Source of the DNA: Desulfurobacterium thermolithotrophum DSM 11699
GTDB lineage: Bacteria > Aquificota > Aquificia > Desulfurobacteriales > Desulfurobacteriaceae
Reading direction: 5' to 3'
DNA length: 64,000 bases
NCBI RefSeq assembly: GCF_000191045.1
Contig: NC_015185.1
Location: forward strand, 626,501-690,500
How positions within the stretch are numbered: position 1 is the first letter of the stretch; each line of letters begins with the position of its first letter. Positions 44,730 to 54,115 of this stretch are shown piece by piece. The translations under genes were made by a program, and so were the position numbers. Below the pieces are notes generated by a model, which saw only the letters and a program-made list of their open reading frames with translations, was not told the origin of the DNA and searched no databases.

Positions 44730-45455
44730 TCTACACTTTTTACACATTGTATGTTCTTTGCACAAGAAATAATCTGTAGCAGTTTGTGGTACTTCTTCAG
44801 CTTTAACAGGACCTACTTTCTTTGGTTTTACTCCAGGAGGTGGAGGTGTTTTCAAAGCTTCTCTTCTTGCTTCTATAATATCCTGACAGTTAATATCTCT
44901 TGGTATTTCAAGCTCTTGCTTAGGAAATATAAGATGTGGATTCTTAATTTTATCTCTATTTGCTTTAAAAATAAGAGGCCATTGCCACGGATCGCCATAG
45001 ATAAAGTCCTTTGCAGCAATTCCCCAAAGAGTGTCACCTTTTTTGACTATGTAACTCTTAGGTAGTGATTCCCACTTTCTAATAAGTTCTTCACATTTAT
45101 TAACCTTTTTACGGCTTAGCTTCTCAAGTCGTTGAAGTTCTGCTATAAGGGATTCTCTTTCTGCAATTTCTCTTTTAAGTTTCTCAATTTCAGTATTTAA
45201 AGTGCTATAGCGTTCCTCAAGTTCTGCTTTTTTAGCTTTAAGGAGTTCCAATTCTTTTTTGCACTTTTCAAGCTTTGAAAGGAGTTCCTTATGCTCTGCT
45301 TTTGCTTCTTTATAAGCTTTAAAGAGGGATTCAGGATAAAAAGCAAAGTCCGGAGGGTAGAGGATGTATTCTTCCACTGGTTTGGGACAACCTGCTTGAA
45401 CATTGGAAATTCCCGCAATAAGAGTTATAGATAAAACTGCGATTAATTTCTTCAT
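44727..45455 (-). CDS. exported coiled-coil protein with LysM domain
   Basis: A 242-residue protein with a signal peptide ([20 protein letters not shown]), a long coiled coil (about 50-125; [21 protein letters not shown] in part) and a LysM domain ([34 protein letters not shown], about 145-195) ending in LEIPRD. LysM binds peptidoglycan glycan chains. The C-terminus has [10 protein letters not shown] cysteines. [13 protein letters not shown] with QWP is common in envelope proteins of Aquificota and delta-type bacteria. Its start overlaps the stop of the next upstream gene by one base, so the two are one unit. Confidence 0.8.
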   Translation of the reverse strand: MKKLIAVLSITLIAGISNVQAGCPKPVEEYILYPPDFAFYPESLFKAYKEAKAEHKELLSKLEKCKKELELLKAKKAELEERYSTLNTEIEKLKREIAERESLIAELQRLEKLSRKKVNKCEELIRKWESLPKSYIVKKGDTLWGIAAKDFIYGDPWQWPLIFKANRDKIKNPHLIFPKQELEIPRDINCQDIIEARREALKTPPPPGVKPKKVGPVKAEEVPQTATDYFLCKEHTMCKKCR

Positions 45456-45799
45456 TATTTCCTCCCCAATTCTTCCTTAAGTTGCTGAATTTTATAAAGT
45501 AAGTTTTCCTTTGATGGATAAGTAGATAACTTACTTTCAAGTTCTGTTTTTGTTGTTTCAAGTTCATCTATGTTAGATTCAAGAGAAGAAATTTCAGATT
45601 TAATAGCCTCTTTTTCATCGGAGCACTTTTTAAGTTCTTCTTTTAATTTCTCATTTTCTGCTTTAAGTTTCTTATACTTCATAGGAAGTGTTTCTTTTTT
45701 AGACTCTGCTTCCGGTTTTGTATTATCACAGATACCTGCAAAAGCTAAAGAAGATATGGAAATGTTCAAAATTATTGTAGCAATTAGTAGTTTTCTCAT
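45455..45799 (-). CDS. small exported coiled-coil protein
   Basis: A 114-residue protein with a signal peptide ([20 protein letters not shown]) followed by almost continuous heptad-rich coiled coil ([40 protein letters not shown]). It lacks the LysM domain of its partner but has the same signal-plus-coil plan and the same [13 protein letters not shown]-type end, so it may pair with the LysM protein through its coil. No function is known. Confidence 0.7.
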   Translation of the reverse strand: MRKLLIATIILNISISSLAFAGICDNTKPEAESKKETLPMKYKKLKAENEKLKEELKKCSDEKEAIKSEISSLESNIDELETTKTELESKLSTYPSKENLLYKIQQLKEELGRK

Positions 45800-45841
45800 A
45801 GTTCCTCCAATTTTGTTCTTTAAAATAAAATTATAACAAAT

Positions 45842-48800
45842 TTAAGTCTTTTCCCAGTTTTTCTTTTCCAGCATATAGTAAATAACTGGAATTACAATAA
45901 GTGTTAAAGTAGTAGAAGCAAAGACACCAAAAAGAAGAGATACTGCCAATCCTTGGAATATAGGATCAAGAAGAATAACCGCTGCACCGACTATAGCAGC
46001 GGCTGCTGTAAGTACAATAGGTCTAAATCTTACAGCTCCTGCTTCAATAATTGAATCTTTCAAAGGAGCTCCTTCTCTTTTCTTCATCAAAATAAAATCC
46101 ATAAGAATAATAGAGTTCCTAACAACAATACCAGCGAGAGCAATAAAACCTATCATAGAAGTAGCTGTAAAGTAGGTAGTTTTTCCAAGAAGTTTTGTCA
46201 TTAACCAGTGTCCAGGAATAATACCTATCATCGTTAGAGGAATAGGAATCATAATAATTATTGGAATAATAAAAGATTGAAATTGCCCGACTATTAGAAG
46301 ATAGATAAAAATTAAGGCTACTATAAAAGCTGCTCCCATATCTCTAAATGTTTCATATGTAATTTGCCACTCTCCATCCCACTTCATCATAGGTTTAAAG
46401 TCATCTTTTGGCATAGATGGTGGGATAAAGGTATATTTAAGCTTGTAGCCTTCGGGTAATGGATGTTCAGAAAGATATTTATTAATTGCAAGTATTGGAT
46501 ATATAGGAGCTTCGTACTTTCCAGCTACATCTCCAATTACATAAGAAACAGGGTGAAGATTTTTATGGTAAATGGTTTTCTCGGCAGGAACTTTTACTAT
46601 AGTAGCTATCTCTCTTAGTGGTATCAAATTACCTTCTTTATTAAGTACAGAAAGGTTAAGAATGTCATCTATTCCTTCTCTTTGCTTTCTTGGAAGTCTG
46701 ATGAATATAGAAACTGCTTCAGAATCGTAATCTGTATGGGCTACACTTATAGAAGCTCCCTTCAAGGCTATATTAACCGTTTGTACTACTTGTTCTTCTG
46801 TTATTCCAGATTTTCTTGCCTTCTCTCTGTCTATTTTGACTTCGTATTTATAGTGATCTGCATCTACAAGCGTATCTACATCAACAACTCCAGGAGTTTT
46901 TCTAAATATTTCTGCAACTTGCTTGGCAATCTTACGTCTTACGTCGTCGTCTTTTCCATAAATCTCAGCAACTAAAGTTGAAAGAACAGGTGGTCCCGGA
47001 GGAACTTCTACTATTTTAACGTTAGCTTTTGGATTAACTGAACGTGCAACGGCTTGAATCTTAGGTCTTTCTTCTCTTGCAATATCGTGAGACTGTCGTT
47101 TTCTTTCTCCTTTATCAATAAGATTAACTCTGATATCGGCTACGTTACCTCCTTTTCTCAAGTAATAGTGTCTAACAAGGCCGTTGAAATCAAAAGGAGA
47201 AGAAGTTCCTATATAAAGCTCATAATCCGTAACTTCTGGGATTTTGGATAGGTAATCTGCAATAGCTTTTGTAACCCGTGCTGTTTCTTCTGACGAAGTT
47301 CCTTCAGGCATATCAACTACTACCTGAAATTCACTTTTATTATCAAATGGCAACAACTTAACTACTACAGCCTTTGTGTAGAACATCATTACAGATCCAA
47401 TCATTAAAAGGAAAACCCCAAAAAGAAAAGCCCATCTTTTTAATGATGAATCTAAAAGAGGTCTAACCAGCTTATTGTAAACTCTGTAGGTTATAGTTTT
47501 TTCAAGTTCAAATTTTTTCTTCTCTTTTTCTGTTTCTTTCCTGAGAAGATAATATGCTGCCCATGGAGATATAACGAATGCAACAATTAAAGAGAAGAAC
47601 ATTGCAATTGAAGCGTTAACAGGAATAGGCCTCATGTAAGGACCCATAAGACCACTAACAAATGCCATAGGGAGAAGAGCTGCAATAACAGTAAACGTTG
47701 CAAGAATTGTAGGGTTTCCAACTTCCGCTACAGCATAAATAGCAGCTTGTAATGGCGGTAATTTTTTAAGTTTTAGATGTCTATGAATGTTTTCAACTAC
47801 TACAATAGCATCATCAACTAAAAGACCAAGGGTAAAAATTAAAGCAAAAAGAGTAACTCTGTTAAGGGTATACCCCGTCAAGAGATCAACAAAAAGTGTT
47901 AGTGCAAGAGTTGTTGGAATGGCTATTGATACGACAAAAGCTTCTTTTATACCAAGGGTAAGTCCGATAAAGATAACAACTGCGAAAATAGCAACTCCAA
48001 GGTGGAACATAAGCTCATCAAACTTGTCCTGAGCAGTTTTTCCGTAATTTCTTGTGATAGTAACATGGACATCTGAAGGTAATATCTTCTTTTTTACATC
48101 TTCGAATTTATTAAGAATCTCTTTTGCTACAGTAACAGCATTTGTTCCTCTTTTTTTAGCAATGGCAATAGTAACAGCAGGAAAGAGGTTCCCGTTTTCT
48201 TTAATAAAGTTTTTTCCTACACCTTTTTTCTCGGAATTAGGTCCAAAACCAATAAAAACATAGTTTTCTGGATCTATCGGAGCATTAACAACTTTGGCAA
48301 CATCTTTAAGATAAACGGGTTTTCCATCATAAACGGTAACAACGAGATTCTTTAGATCATCTATAGTTTTTATAAATTCTCCTGCTTCAACGGGGAACTC
48401 AGTGTTATTTTCTATAATTTTACCTGCTGAAAGTTTTACATTTGCAGATTTTATAGATTGAACTATTTGGAGAAGAGAGAGATTGTAGTTTTTTAACTTA
48501 TCTTGATCTACTAAGATCTTATATCTTTTTGAATCTCCTCCAATTATCCAGGTCTTTGAAACATTTTCTACTTGTTTAAGTTGAAGACATAGCTCCTTTG
48601 TCAATTCTCTTAGCTCATAAGGACTTCTTTTGTTGCTCCATAGAGTAAGAGAAACTATAGGAACGTCATTAATATCCATAGGCTTGACTAAAGGTTTTAG
48701 AGCTCCTGGTGGAAGTTTGTCAAGATTTGACATTAACTGGTTATAAAGTCTTACAAGAGAATCTTCCATGTTTTCGCCAACTTTAAATCTGGCGATAATT

Positions 48801-49087
48801 AAAGACATTCCTGGTTTTGATATAGAATAGACGTAGTCTATACCTTTTATTTCCCATATAAGTCTTTCAAACTCTGTTGATACTTTTCTTTCAACTTCTT
48901 TAGCTGAAGCACCTGGATAAGGAATGAAAACGTCAACCATAGGCACAACAATTTGTGGTTCTTCTTCTTTTGGAGTAAGAACAATGGAGGCTAATCCTAT
49001 AAGCATAGAAGCTAACAGGAAAAGAGGTGTTAATTTTGATGTAATAAACCTTTTGGCAATATTTCCTGCTATTCCAAGATTTTTCAT
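45842..49087 (-). CDS. RND-family efflux permease (AcrB/HME-like)
   Basis: A 1081-residue inner-membrane RND pump with 12 expected membrane helices and two large periplasmic loops. Visible are the N-terminal helix (TPLFLLASMLIGLASIVL), PYPGASAKEVERKVSTEFE, the proton-relay segment GLLVDDAIVVVENIHRHLK in TM4, and the second-half GIVVRNSIILMDF and PIFQGLAVSLLFGVFASTTLTLIVIPVIYYML. The substrate class cannot be fixed; heavy-metal or organic export are both possible. It follows the adaptor gene by two bases. No outer-membrane channel gene is adjacent. Confidence 0.88.
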   Translation of the reverse strand: MKNLGIAGNIAKRFITSKLTPLFLLASMLIGLASIVLTPKEEEPQIVVPMVDVFIPYPGASAKEVERKVSTEFERLIWEIKGIDYVYSISKPGMSLIIARFKVGENMEDSLVRLYNQLMSNLDKLPPGALKPLVKPMDINDVPIVSLTLWSNKRSPYELRELTKELCLQLKQVENVSKTWIIGGDSKRYKILVDQDKLKNYNLSLLQIVQSIKSANVKLSAGKIIENNTEFPVEAGEFIKTIDDLKNLVVTVYDGKPVYLKDVAKVVNAPIDPENYVFIGFGPNSEKKGVGKNFIKENGNLFPAVTIAIAKKRGTNAVTVAKEILNKFEDVKKKILPSDVHVTITRNYGKTAQDKFDELMFHLGVAIFAVVIFIGLTLGIKEAFVVSIAIPTTLALTLFVDLLTGYTLNRVTLFALIFTLGLLVDDAIVVVENIHRHLKLKKLPPLQAAIYAVAEVGNPTILATFTVIAALLPMAFVSGLMGPYMRPIPVNASIAMFFSLIVAFVISPWAAYYLLRKETEKEKKKFELEKTITYRVYNKLVRPLLDSSLKRWAFLFGVFLLMIGSVMMFYTKAVVVKLLPFDNKSEFQVVVDMPEGTSSEETARVTKAIADYLSKIPEVTDYELYIGTSSPFDFNGLVRHYYLRKGGNVADIRVNLIDKGERKRQSHDIAREERPKIQAVARSVNPKANVKIVEVPPGPPVLSTLVAEIYGKDDDVRRKIAKQVAEIFRKTPGVVDVDTLVDADHYKYEVKIDREKARKSGITEEQVVQTVNIALKGASISVAHTDYDSEAVSIFIRLPRKQREGIDDILNLSVLNKEGNLIPLREIATIVKVPAEKTIYHKNLHPVSYVIGDVAGKYEAPIYPILAINKYLSEHPLPEGYKLKYTFIPPSMPKDDFKPMMKWDGEWQITYETFRDMGAAFIVALIFIYLLIVGQFQSFIIPIIIMIPIPLTMIGIIPGHWLMTKLLGKTTYFTATSMIGFIALAGIVVRNSIILMDFILMKKREGAPLKDSIIEAGAVRFRPIVLTAAAAIVGAAVILLDPIFQGLAVSLLFGVFASTTLTLIVIPVIYYMLEKKNWEKT

Positions 49088-49089
49088 TT

Positions 49090-50262
49090 TTACCCCTCTA
49101 CTCTTGCTCCATCACATAAGTTTTCAACACCTGAAACAGCTATTTTTTCTCCTTCATGAAGTCCTGAAAGAACAATAACCTTGTTTCCAATTCTCTTTCC
49201 TGTTTTAATAACTCTAAGGTTTGCAATTCCATCTTTTATCACAAAAACGTATTCAATAGCCCCGATTCTATAAACTGCGGAAATAGGTATGACTATCTCA
49301 GAAACTTTGATAGTAGGAATTTCCACAACTGCGTAATCACCAGGAATTACTCCCTTAGGATTGCCTATATCCACCTTTATGCCGAATTTGTGAGATGCAG
49401 GATCTGCACTTTTATCAACTTCTGTTACTTTTCCCATAATAACCTTATTTTTTAGCTTTACAGGAAGAGTTTCTCCAACTTTGACTTTGCCAGCATAAGA
49501 ACTATCGATGAACGCATGGACTCTAAGAGGATATGAACCTAACTGAAATACGGAAGTTTGGGGAAAGATTAGATTACCGTTATCAACAAGTTTTTTAAGA
49601 ACGATTCCATCAATGGGAGATTTAAGATAAGTATAAGATAGAAAAGCTGAAGCTTTAGATAGCTCTGCTTTTACCTGTTCCTTTTTAGCTAACAATCCTT
49701 TTTTCTTTTCAAGAAGTTGAGCTTCTTTTGCTTCAATAGCTTTAAGTTTTGATTTAGCTTCTTCAAGTTTAGTTTTTATCTCGTCAAATTTTTGTTTTGA
49801 TACAGCTTCAGATTCATAAAGTCTTTTAAACCTTTGGTATGTTCTTTGAGTAAAATTGTAGTTTGCTTTTGCTGCAGATTTTAAAGCCTTAACTTCTTCC
49901 ACTGCTTTATCTATTTCTCTTAAAGCAGCTTCTACTTCTTTTAAAGCAGCTTTTGCTTTTTTTACGTCGGGTTTAATTTCGGAGCTATCTATTACAGCAA
50001 GGACTTCTCCCTTTCTTACTCTATCACCGACTTTTACTTTAATTTCCTTTAAATAACCTACAACTTTTGGAGAAACCATTATCTGTTTGTCAGGAATGAC
50101 TGTTCCAGAAAAAGAATCTTTCTTTTCGATTTTAATTGTTTCAACATTAGAAACCTTTACACCATGAACCGTTTTGATTTCTACATGCTGAACATTTTCT
50201 TCCCTGTCACAGGAGGTTATTAAGACAAGTAGTGCTATAGTAAGAAATAACTTCTTTATCAT
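49090..50262 (-). CDS. RND efflux periplasmic adaptor (membrane fusion lipoprotein)
   Basis: About 390 residues. I chose ATG 50262 (IKKLFLTIALLVLITSC), which yields a lipoprotein signal with lipobox LITSC; an upstream ATG at 50277 adds five residues. The mature protein has a barrel-sandwich hybrid start (IMVSPKVVGYLKEIKVKVGDRVRKGEVLAVID), a long alpha-hairpin (about 75-205), the second lipoyl half (FLSYTYLKSPIDGIVLKKLVDNGNLI) and C-terminal barrel domains. It links the inner-membrane permease encoded next to an outer-membrane channel. Expression is probably repressed through the palindromes at 50301-50342. Confidence 0.87.
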   Translation of the reverse strand: MIKKLFLTIALLVLITSCDREENVQHVEIKTVHGVKVSNVETIKIEKKDSFSGTVIPDKQIMVSPKVVGYLKEIKVKVGDRVRKGEVLAVIDSSEIKPDVKKAKAALKEVEAALREIDKAVEEVKALKSAAKANYNFTQRTYQRFKRLYESEAVSKQKFDEIKTKLEEAKSKLKAIEAKEAQLLEKKKGLLAKKEQVKAELSKASAFLSYTYLKSPIDGIVLKKLVDNGNLIFPQTSVFQLGSYPLRVHAFIDSSYAGKVKVGETLPVKLKNKVIMGKVTEVDKSADPASHKFGIKVDIGNPKGVIPGDYAVVEIPTIKVSEIVIPISAVYRIGAIEYVFVIKDGIANLRVIKTGKRIGNKVIVLSGLHEGEKIAVSGVENLCDGARVEG

Positions 50263-50294
50263 ATCCCTACCTCTCATTTCTATTATTGATAATT

Positions 50295-50342
50295 AACTTA
50301 TTAGAATTTAGCATTATGTCAAGTATTAAATACTAATTCTAA
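50295..50342 (-). promoter_or_regulatory. RND operon promoter with overlapping operator-like palindromes
   Basis: On the minus strand a TTGACA -35 box (50322-50317) is followed 16 bases later by TAAGTT (50300-50295), a weak -10. The region is framed by an inverted repeat, TTAGAATT at 50301-50308 with AATTCTAA at 50335-50342, and contains the perfect palindrome AGTATTAAATACT (50322-50334). Such placement fits binding of a dimeric repressor such as TetR or MarR type; no regulator gene is adjacent. Confidence 0.55.
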
Positions 50343-50391
50343 AAGGAAAAAAATAAAGAGAAAAAAGAAGTTAAAAAAAAGGAAGATCAAG

Positions 50392-51063
50392 TTATAGATT
50401 TAGAAAATATTCAACAAAAACATCAGAGTAGAGTCTTAGTCTTTTCCATTTTTCGTCATTTGCTATTAGTTCTTCTGGAGATATACCAGCTGATTTAAGC
50501 TCATCTTTATAAGATTCTATCCACTTTTTTATATCTTCAGGTGTTAATTCTAAGTGGAACTGAAGTCCAACAACTTGATTACCTATTCTAAAGGCTTGAT
50601 TTTTGTACATGACAGAAGAAGCCATTCTAACGGCACCTTCGGGAAGATCAAAAGTATCTCCATGCCAATGGAAAACATCTATTGCATCTTTGTAAATTAT
50701 CTCTAAGTGATCTTGTGGATATATAGGATACCAGCCTATTTCCTTTCCAAACTTCCCTTTGTAAACTTTTGCACCAAAGGAACTTGCTATCAATTGTGCT
50801 CCTAAGCAGATTCCTAATATTTTCTTGCCCGAATTGTAAAAGCTCCTTATTAGTTCTTTTTCATATTTAAGAAAAGGATACTGTTCCTCTTCATAAGCTC
50901 CCATAGGACCACCAAGAAGAACAAGGATGTCAAAATCTTTATGTTTAATATCCTCTAACTCAGAAGCTTCTATTTCCTGAATTTCTATACCTCTTCTTTC
51001 AAAACTTTCTTTAAAACTTCCTAAACCTTCAATTTCTATGTTCTTTACTGCTAAAAGTTTCAC
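50392..51063 (-). CDS. class I glutamine amidotransferase-like protein (GuaA-N type)
   Basis: A 223-residue GATase domain protein. The nucleophile elbow is GICLGAQLIASSFGA (catalytic Cys) and the His-Glu pair is in GLQFHLELTPEDI. DFDILVLLGGPMGAYEEEQYPFLKYEKELI is the oxyanion region typical of stand-alone YfeJ/GuaA-like GATases (COG0518). There is no synthetase domain. The substrate is unknown; related proteins hydrolyse gamma-glutamyl compounds. Its start overlaps the tldD stop by four bases, so it is the last gene of that transcript. Confidence 0.85.
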   Translation of the reverse strand: MKLLAVKNIEIEGLGSFKESFERRGIEIQEIEASELEDIKHKDFDILVLLGGPMGAYEEEQYPFLKYEKELIRSFYNSGKKILGICLGAQLIASSFGAKVYKGKFGKEIGWYPIYPQDHLEIIYKDAIDVFHWHGDTFDLPEGAVRMASSVMYKNQAFRIGNQVVGLQFHLELTPEDIKKWIESYKDELKSAGISPEELIANDEKWKRLRLYSDVFVEYFLNL

Positions 51064-52445
51064 TTTGTTCCCCCCACAGTTATTTCTGGAATTCTAATCG
51101 TAGGAAGTCCATCTGAAACCGGTACTCCCTGGCCATCTTTTCCACACGTTCCAATAGCAAACCCAAGGTCATTCCCTACAGCATCTATTTCCTTTAGAAC
51201 TTTTGGACCATTGCCAATGAGTGAAACTCCCCTTATTGGTTCTGTAACTTCACCATTTTCAATCAGATAACCTTCAGATACCTCAAATATAAAATCACCA
51301 TTTACAGTGTTAACTTGACCTCCTCCCATTTTAACTACGAAAATTCCTTTTTTAGTATCTTTTATTATTTCTTCAGGATCTGTTTCCCCTGGAGCTATAT
51401 AGGTATTAGTCATTCTTGGAATTGGAACGTGCATGTAAGATTGCCTTCTACCGTTACCTGTAGGAAACTTTCCTGATTTCATAGCTTCTGTTAAGTCGTA
51501 CATAAAACATTTAAGAATTCCATTTTCTATAAGCACGTTCTTTTGAGTAGCTACTCCTTCATCATCATATCCAGAAGAACCATACTTTCCTGGCATCGAA
51601 CCGTTGTCAATCACAGTTATAAGTTCAGAAGCTACTTGTTCGCCGACTTTTCCAGAATAAACAGAAAGTTTTTGATCAGCAAGATCAGCTTCAAGACCAT
51701 GTCCTACAGCTTCATGTATCATTGTTCCACCGGCTTTTGAAGAAATTACAACTGTAAACTTACCAGCCGGTGCAGGTTTTGCTTTGAGCATTTTAAGAGC
51801 TCTTTCTGCAGCTAACTTAGCTACCTTTTCAGGTGGATACTCTTCAAAAAGAGAAGAGTCTCCTAAGTGTCCTACTGGCTCGTAGCCTGTTTGTAAAACT
51901 CTTCCATCAGAAGCAACCACAAGAGTATAGAAGACTACTCTTGGTCTTACGTCTTCAACTATATCTCCATTGGTGTTTACTATTGTAATTTCTTGTAAAG
52001 AATCTCTTAAAACAACCGTAACCTGTTTAACTCTGTCTCCGTAAGATCTTGCTACCTCATTCGCTCTTAAAAGCAACTCTATTTTCTTTTCCACAGGAAC
52101 ATCAAAATCTGTGCCGTTTACAAACTGACAGTAGCGTTGCTCTCTTACATTAAAATCTAGAACAACTTCTTTTTCTGAAAGGGAAGCAGCAGCAAGATTT
52201 TCTATTACTTCTTTTATGGATTCTTCAGTTAGTTTATTTGTAAAACCGTAGTAAGTTTTAAAATTTTTTATATACCTTATTCCCACTCCTATTTCTATTC
52301 CACAAGAAACATTTTCTATTCTATTATCTTCACATTTGGCTGAAAATGTAAATCTCTTTTCGAAAAAGAGATCTCCGTAATCTGCACCTCTTTTTTTTAA
52401 TTCTCTTGCTCCACAAATTCCTAGTTCCTTGAAGTCTAAAATCAT
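51060..52445 (-). CDS. tldD: TldD-type metalloprotease
   Basis: A 461-residue peptidase of the TldD/PmbA family. The zinc motif reads MIHEAVGHGLEADLAD (HEXXXH, about residue 245), and the family start (GADYGDLFFEKRFTFSAKCEDNRIE) and end (VSLIGNGPKVLKEIDAVGND) are present. TldD normally works with a partner, PmbA/TldE, which lacks the zinc site; it is not in this window. The start is directly after the nadE stop. Confidence 0.9.
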   Translation of the reverse strand: MILDFKELGICGARELKKRGADYGDLFFEKRFTFSAKCEDNRIENVSCGIEIGVGIRYIKNFKTYYGFTNKLTEESIKEVIENLAAASLSEKEVVLDFNVREQRYCQFVNGTDFDVPVEKKIELLLRANEVARSYGDRVKQVTVVLRDSLQEITIVNTNGDIVEDVRPRVVFYTLVVASDGRVLQTGYEPVGHLGDSSLFEEYPPEKVAKLAAERALKMLKAKPAPAGKFTVVISSKAGGTMIHEAVGHGLEADLADQKLSVYSGKVGEQVASELITVIDNGSMPGKYGSSGYDDEGVATQKNVLIENGILKCFMYDLTEAMKSGKFPTGNGRRQSYMHVPIPRMTNTYIAPGETDPEEIIKDTKKGIFVVKMGGGQVNTVNGDFIFEVSEGYLIENGEVTEPIRGVSLIGNGPKVLKEIDAVGNDLGFAIGTCGKDGQGVPVSDGLPTIRIPEITVGGTK

Positions 52446-53285
52446 CTACAGCCCCCAATCTCTAAGATAGAGGAAATCTTTATCAACTGTTCTTTGAGAA
52501 ATTTTACAGATTATAGGTAATCTTCTCTTATACTGAGAATTTTGAACCAATTTTAGCACTCTCTTTACTACTTTCTTCTCATATCCAGCTTCAATGAGTT
52601 CTTTCTCTCCCAATCTTAGGTCAACATAGCCAGCTAAAATTTGATCTAAGAGATGATAAGAAAGACCTATTTCTCCCTCGTCAGTTTGTCCAGGCCAAAG
52701 ATCTGCAGAAGGTTTCTTTTTTACTATCCTTTCAGGAACTCCAACAAATTCAGCCAATTCCCAAACTTGAGTTTTGTAAAGATCTCCAAGGGGATTAATA
52801 TCGTGAACTCCATCACCCCATCGAGTAGAATAACCTATTAAAAGTTCACTTTTGTTACTAGTTCCAAGGACGAGAGCTCCCTTCCAATGTGCAAAATCAT
52901 AGAGAATACTCATTCTTTCTCTTGCCATCTTATTACCGCGCCTTACGTTATCAGCATCGGGAAACATCTCATAATAAGAATCTACTTGAGGAGTTATATC
53001 TATTTCGTGAAATTCTATTCCTAAAGTATTTGCTACAAGTCTTGCATCTTCTATTGAAGAGTTGGAACTTGTTCTATATGGCATAGAGATTCCAATAATG
53101 TTCTCCTTTCCAAGAGCCATAACTCCAAGAAATGCAGAAAGAGCAGAATCAACACCACCGGATATACCTACGACTGCTTTTTTGAAACCGACCTTATGAA
53201 ATTCTTCTCTTATAAAGAAAGTCAAAACATCTCTTATAAAAGTTTTGTCTTTTATTTTTAAAAATTCTTTTAGTTTATCCTTCAT
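52446..53285 (-). CDS. nadE: NAD synthase (ammonia-dependent catalytic part)
   Basis: A 279-residue N-type ATP pyrophosphatase that amidates nicotinic acid adenine dinucleotide. Features are the P-loop GISGGVDSALSAFL, PYRTSSNSSIEDARLVANTLGI, GTSNKSELLIGYSTRWGDGVHDINPLGDLYKTQVWELA (in part) and a KKPSADLWPGQTDEGEIGLSY substrate loop. It overlaps the upstream nitrilase-type gene by 11 bases. That protein probably supplies ammonia from glutamine, replacing the N-terminal domain fused in larger NadE enzymes. Confidence 0.94.
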   Translation of the reverse strand: MKDKLKEFLKIKDKTFIRDVLTFFIREEFHKVGFKKAVVGISGGVDSALSAFLGVMALGKENIIGISMPYRTSSNSSIEDARLVANTLGIEFHEIDITPQVDSYYEMFPDADNVRRGNKMARERMSILYDFAHWKGALVLGTSNKSELLIGYSTRWGDGVHDINPLGDLYKTQVWELAEFVGVPERIVKKKPSADLWPGQTDEGEIGLSYHLLDQILAGYVDLRLGEKELIEAGYEKKVVKRVLKLVQNSQYKRRLPIICKISQRTVDKDFLYLRDWGL

Positions 53286-54114
53286 TGAGGATTCTCCGTA
53301 AGTTTTCTAACACAATTTCAGGTCTTTCGTCTCTTAAGAGAGGAAGATTAATGCGAGCAGATTTTATAAGTGAATAATTGATTTCAACTGTCAAGATTTC
53401 TTCTTCAAAGCTTGAAGCTTCTGCAATTATGTTGCCATAAGGGTCAGCAACAAATGATTTTCCTGAAAAGACAAATCCATCTTCAACACCAACTCTATTT
53501 GAGTAAAAGAAATAACTTCCCATCATTCTCGAATAGAATTCTCCCATGTTCTTCCATACTTCTGCATTTCCAAACATGTTTTCTTCTCTGTATCCTCTTC
53601 CAGGACTTGAAGACTGAGCAAAGATGAACTTTGTCCCTTGGAGGAATGCAAGATAAAGATTTGAAAAGTGCCATAGATCCTCGCAGATTAAAATGCTTCC
53701 CTTTCCAAATCCAGTTTCAAATGAACTAACTCTTTTTCCATATCCAACAAATCTTCCTTCATCAAACATTCCATAAGTAGGAAGATATACTTTTCTGTGA
53801 ATATGTTTAATTTCTCCATCCTTTAAGTAGAAAGCAGAATTGTAAAAAACATGATTCTCGTCTTCTTCTATTAGACCCACAATAATTCCTATTTTTCTGC
53901 TGAGTTCTAAAAGAGGCAATAACCTTTTATCGTCTATAGTAAAGGCTACTTCAAAGGTTAAATCTTGAAGATAGTAACCTGTTAGGGATAATTCAGGAAA
54001 GAGACATAAATTTGCTCCTTCTTTTAAAGCAGCTTTTACAAAATTTATTGTTTTCTCAATGTTTAGCTCTACATTCCCCAGTGTAGGTTTAAACTGAACT
54101 ACAGAAACTCTCAT
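53275..54114 (-). CDS. nitrilase-superfamily amidohydrolase, probable glutaminase subunit of NAD synthase
   Basis: About 279 residues from ATG 54114 behind AGGTGG. The catalytic triad of the carbon-nitrogen hydrolases is visible: Glu in LFPELSLTGYY, Lys in HRKVYLPTYGMFDEG and Cys in ILICEDLWHF. ILICEDLWH and GRFVGYGK match the glutaminase domain of NadE2-type NAD synthases more than other nitrilases. The 11-base overlap with nadE supports a two-subunit glutamine-dependent enzyme. It could instead be an independent amidase. Confidence 0.85.
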   Translation of the reverse strand: MRVSVVQFKPTLGNVELNIEKTINFVKAALKEGANLCLFPELSLTGYYLQDLTFEVAFTIDDKRLLPLLELSRKIGIIVGLIEEDENHVFYNSAFYLKDGEIKHIHRKVYLPTYGMFDEGRFVGYGKRVSSFETGFGKGSILICEDLWHFSNLYLAFLQGTKFIFAQSSSPGRGYREENMFGNAEVWKNMGEFYSRMMGSYFFYSNRVGVEDGFVFSGKSFVADPYGNIIAEASSFEEEILTVEINYSLIKSARINLPLLRDERPEIVLENLRRILNEG

Positions 54115-54115
54115 A

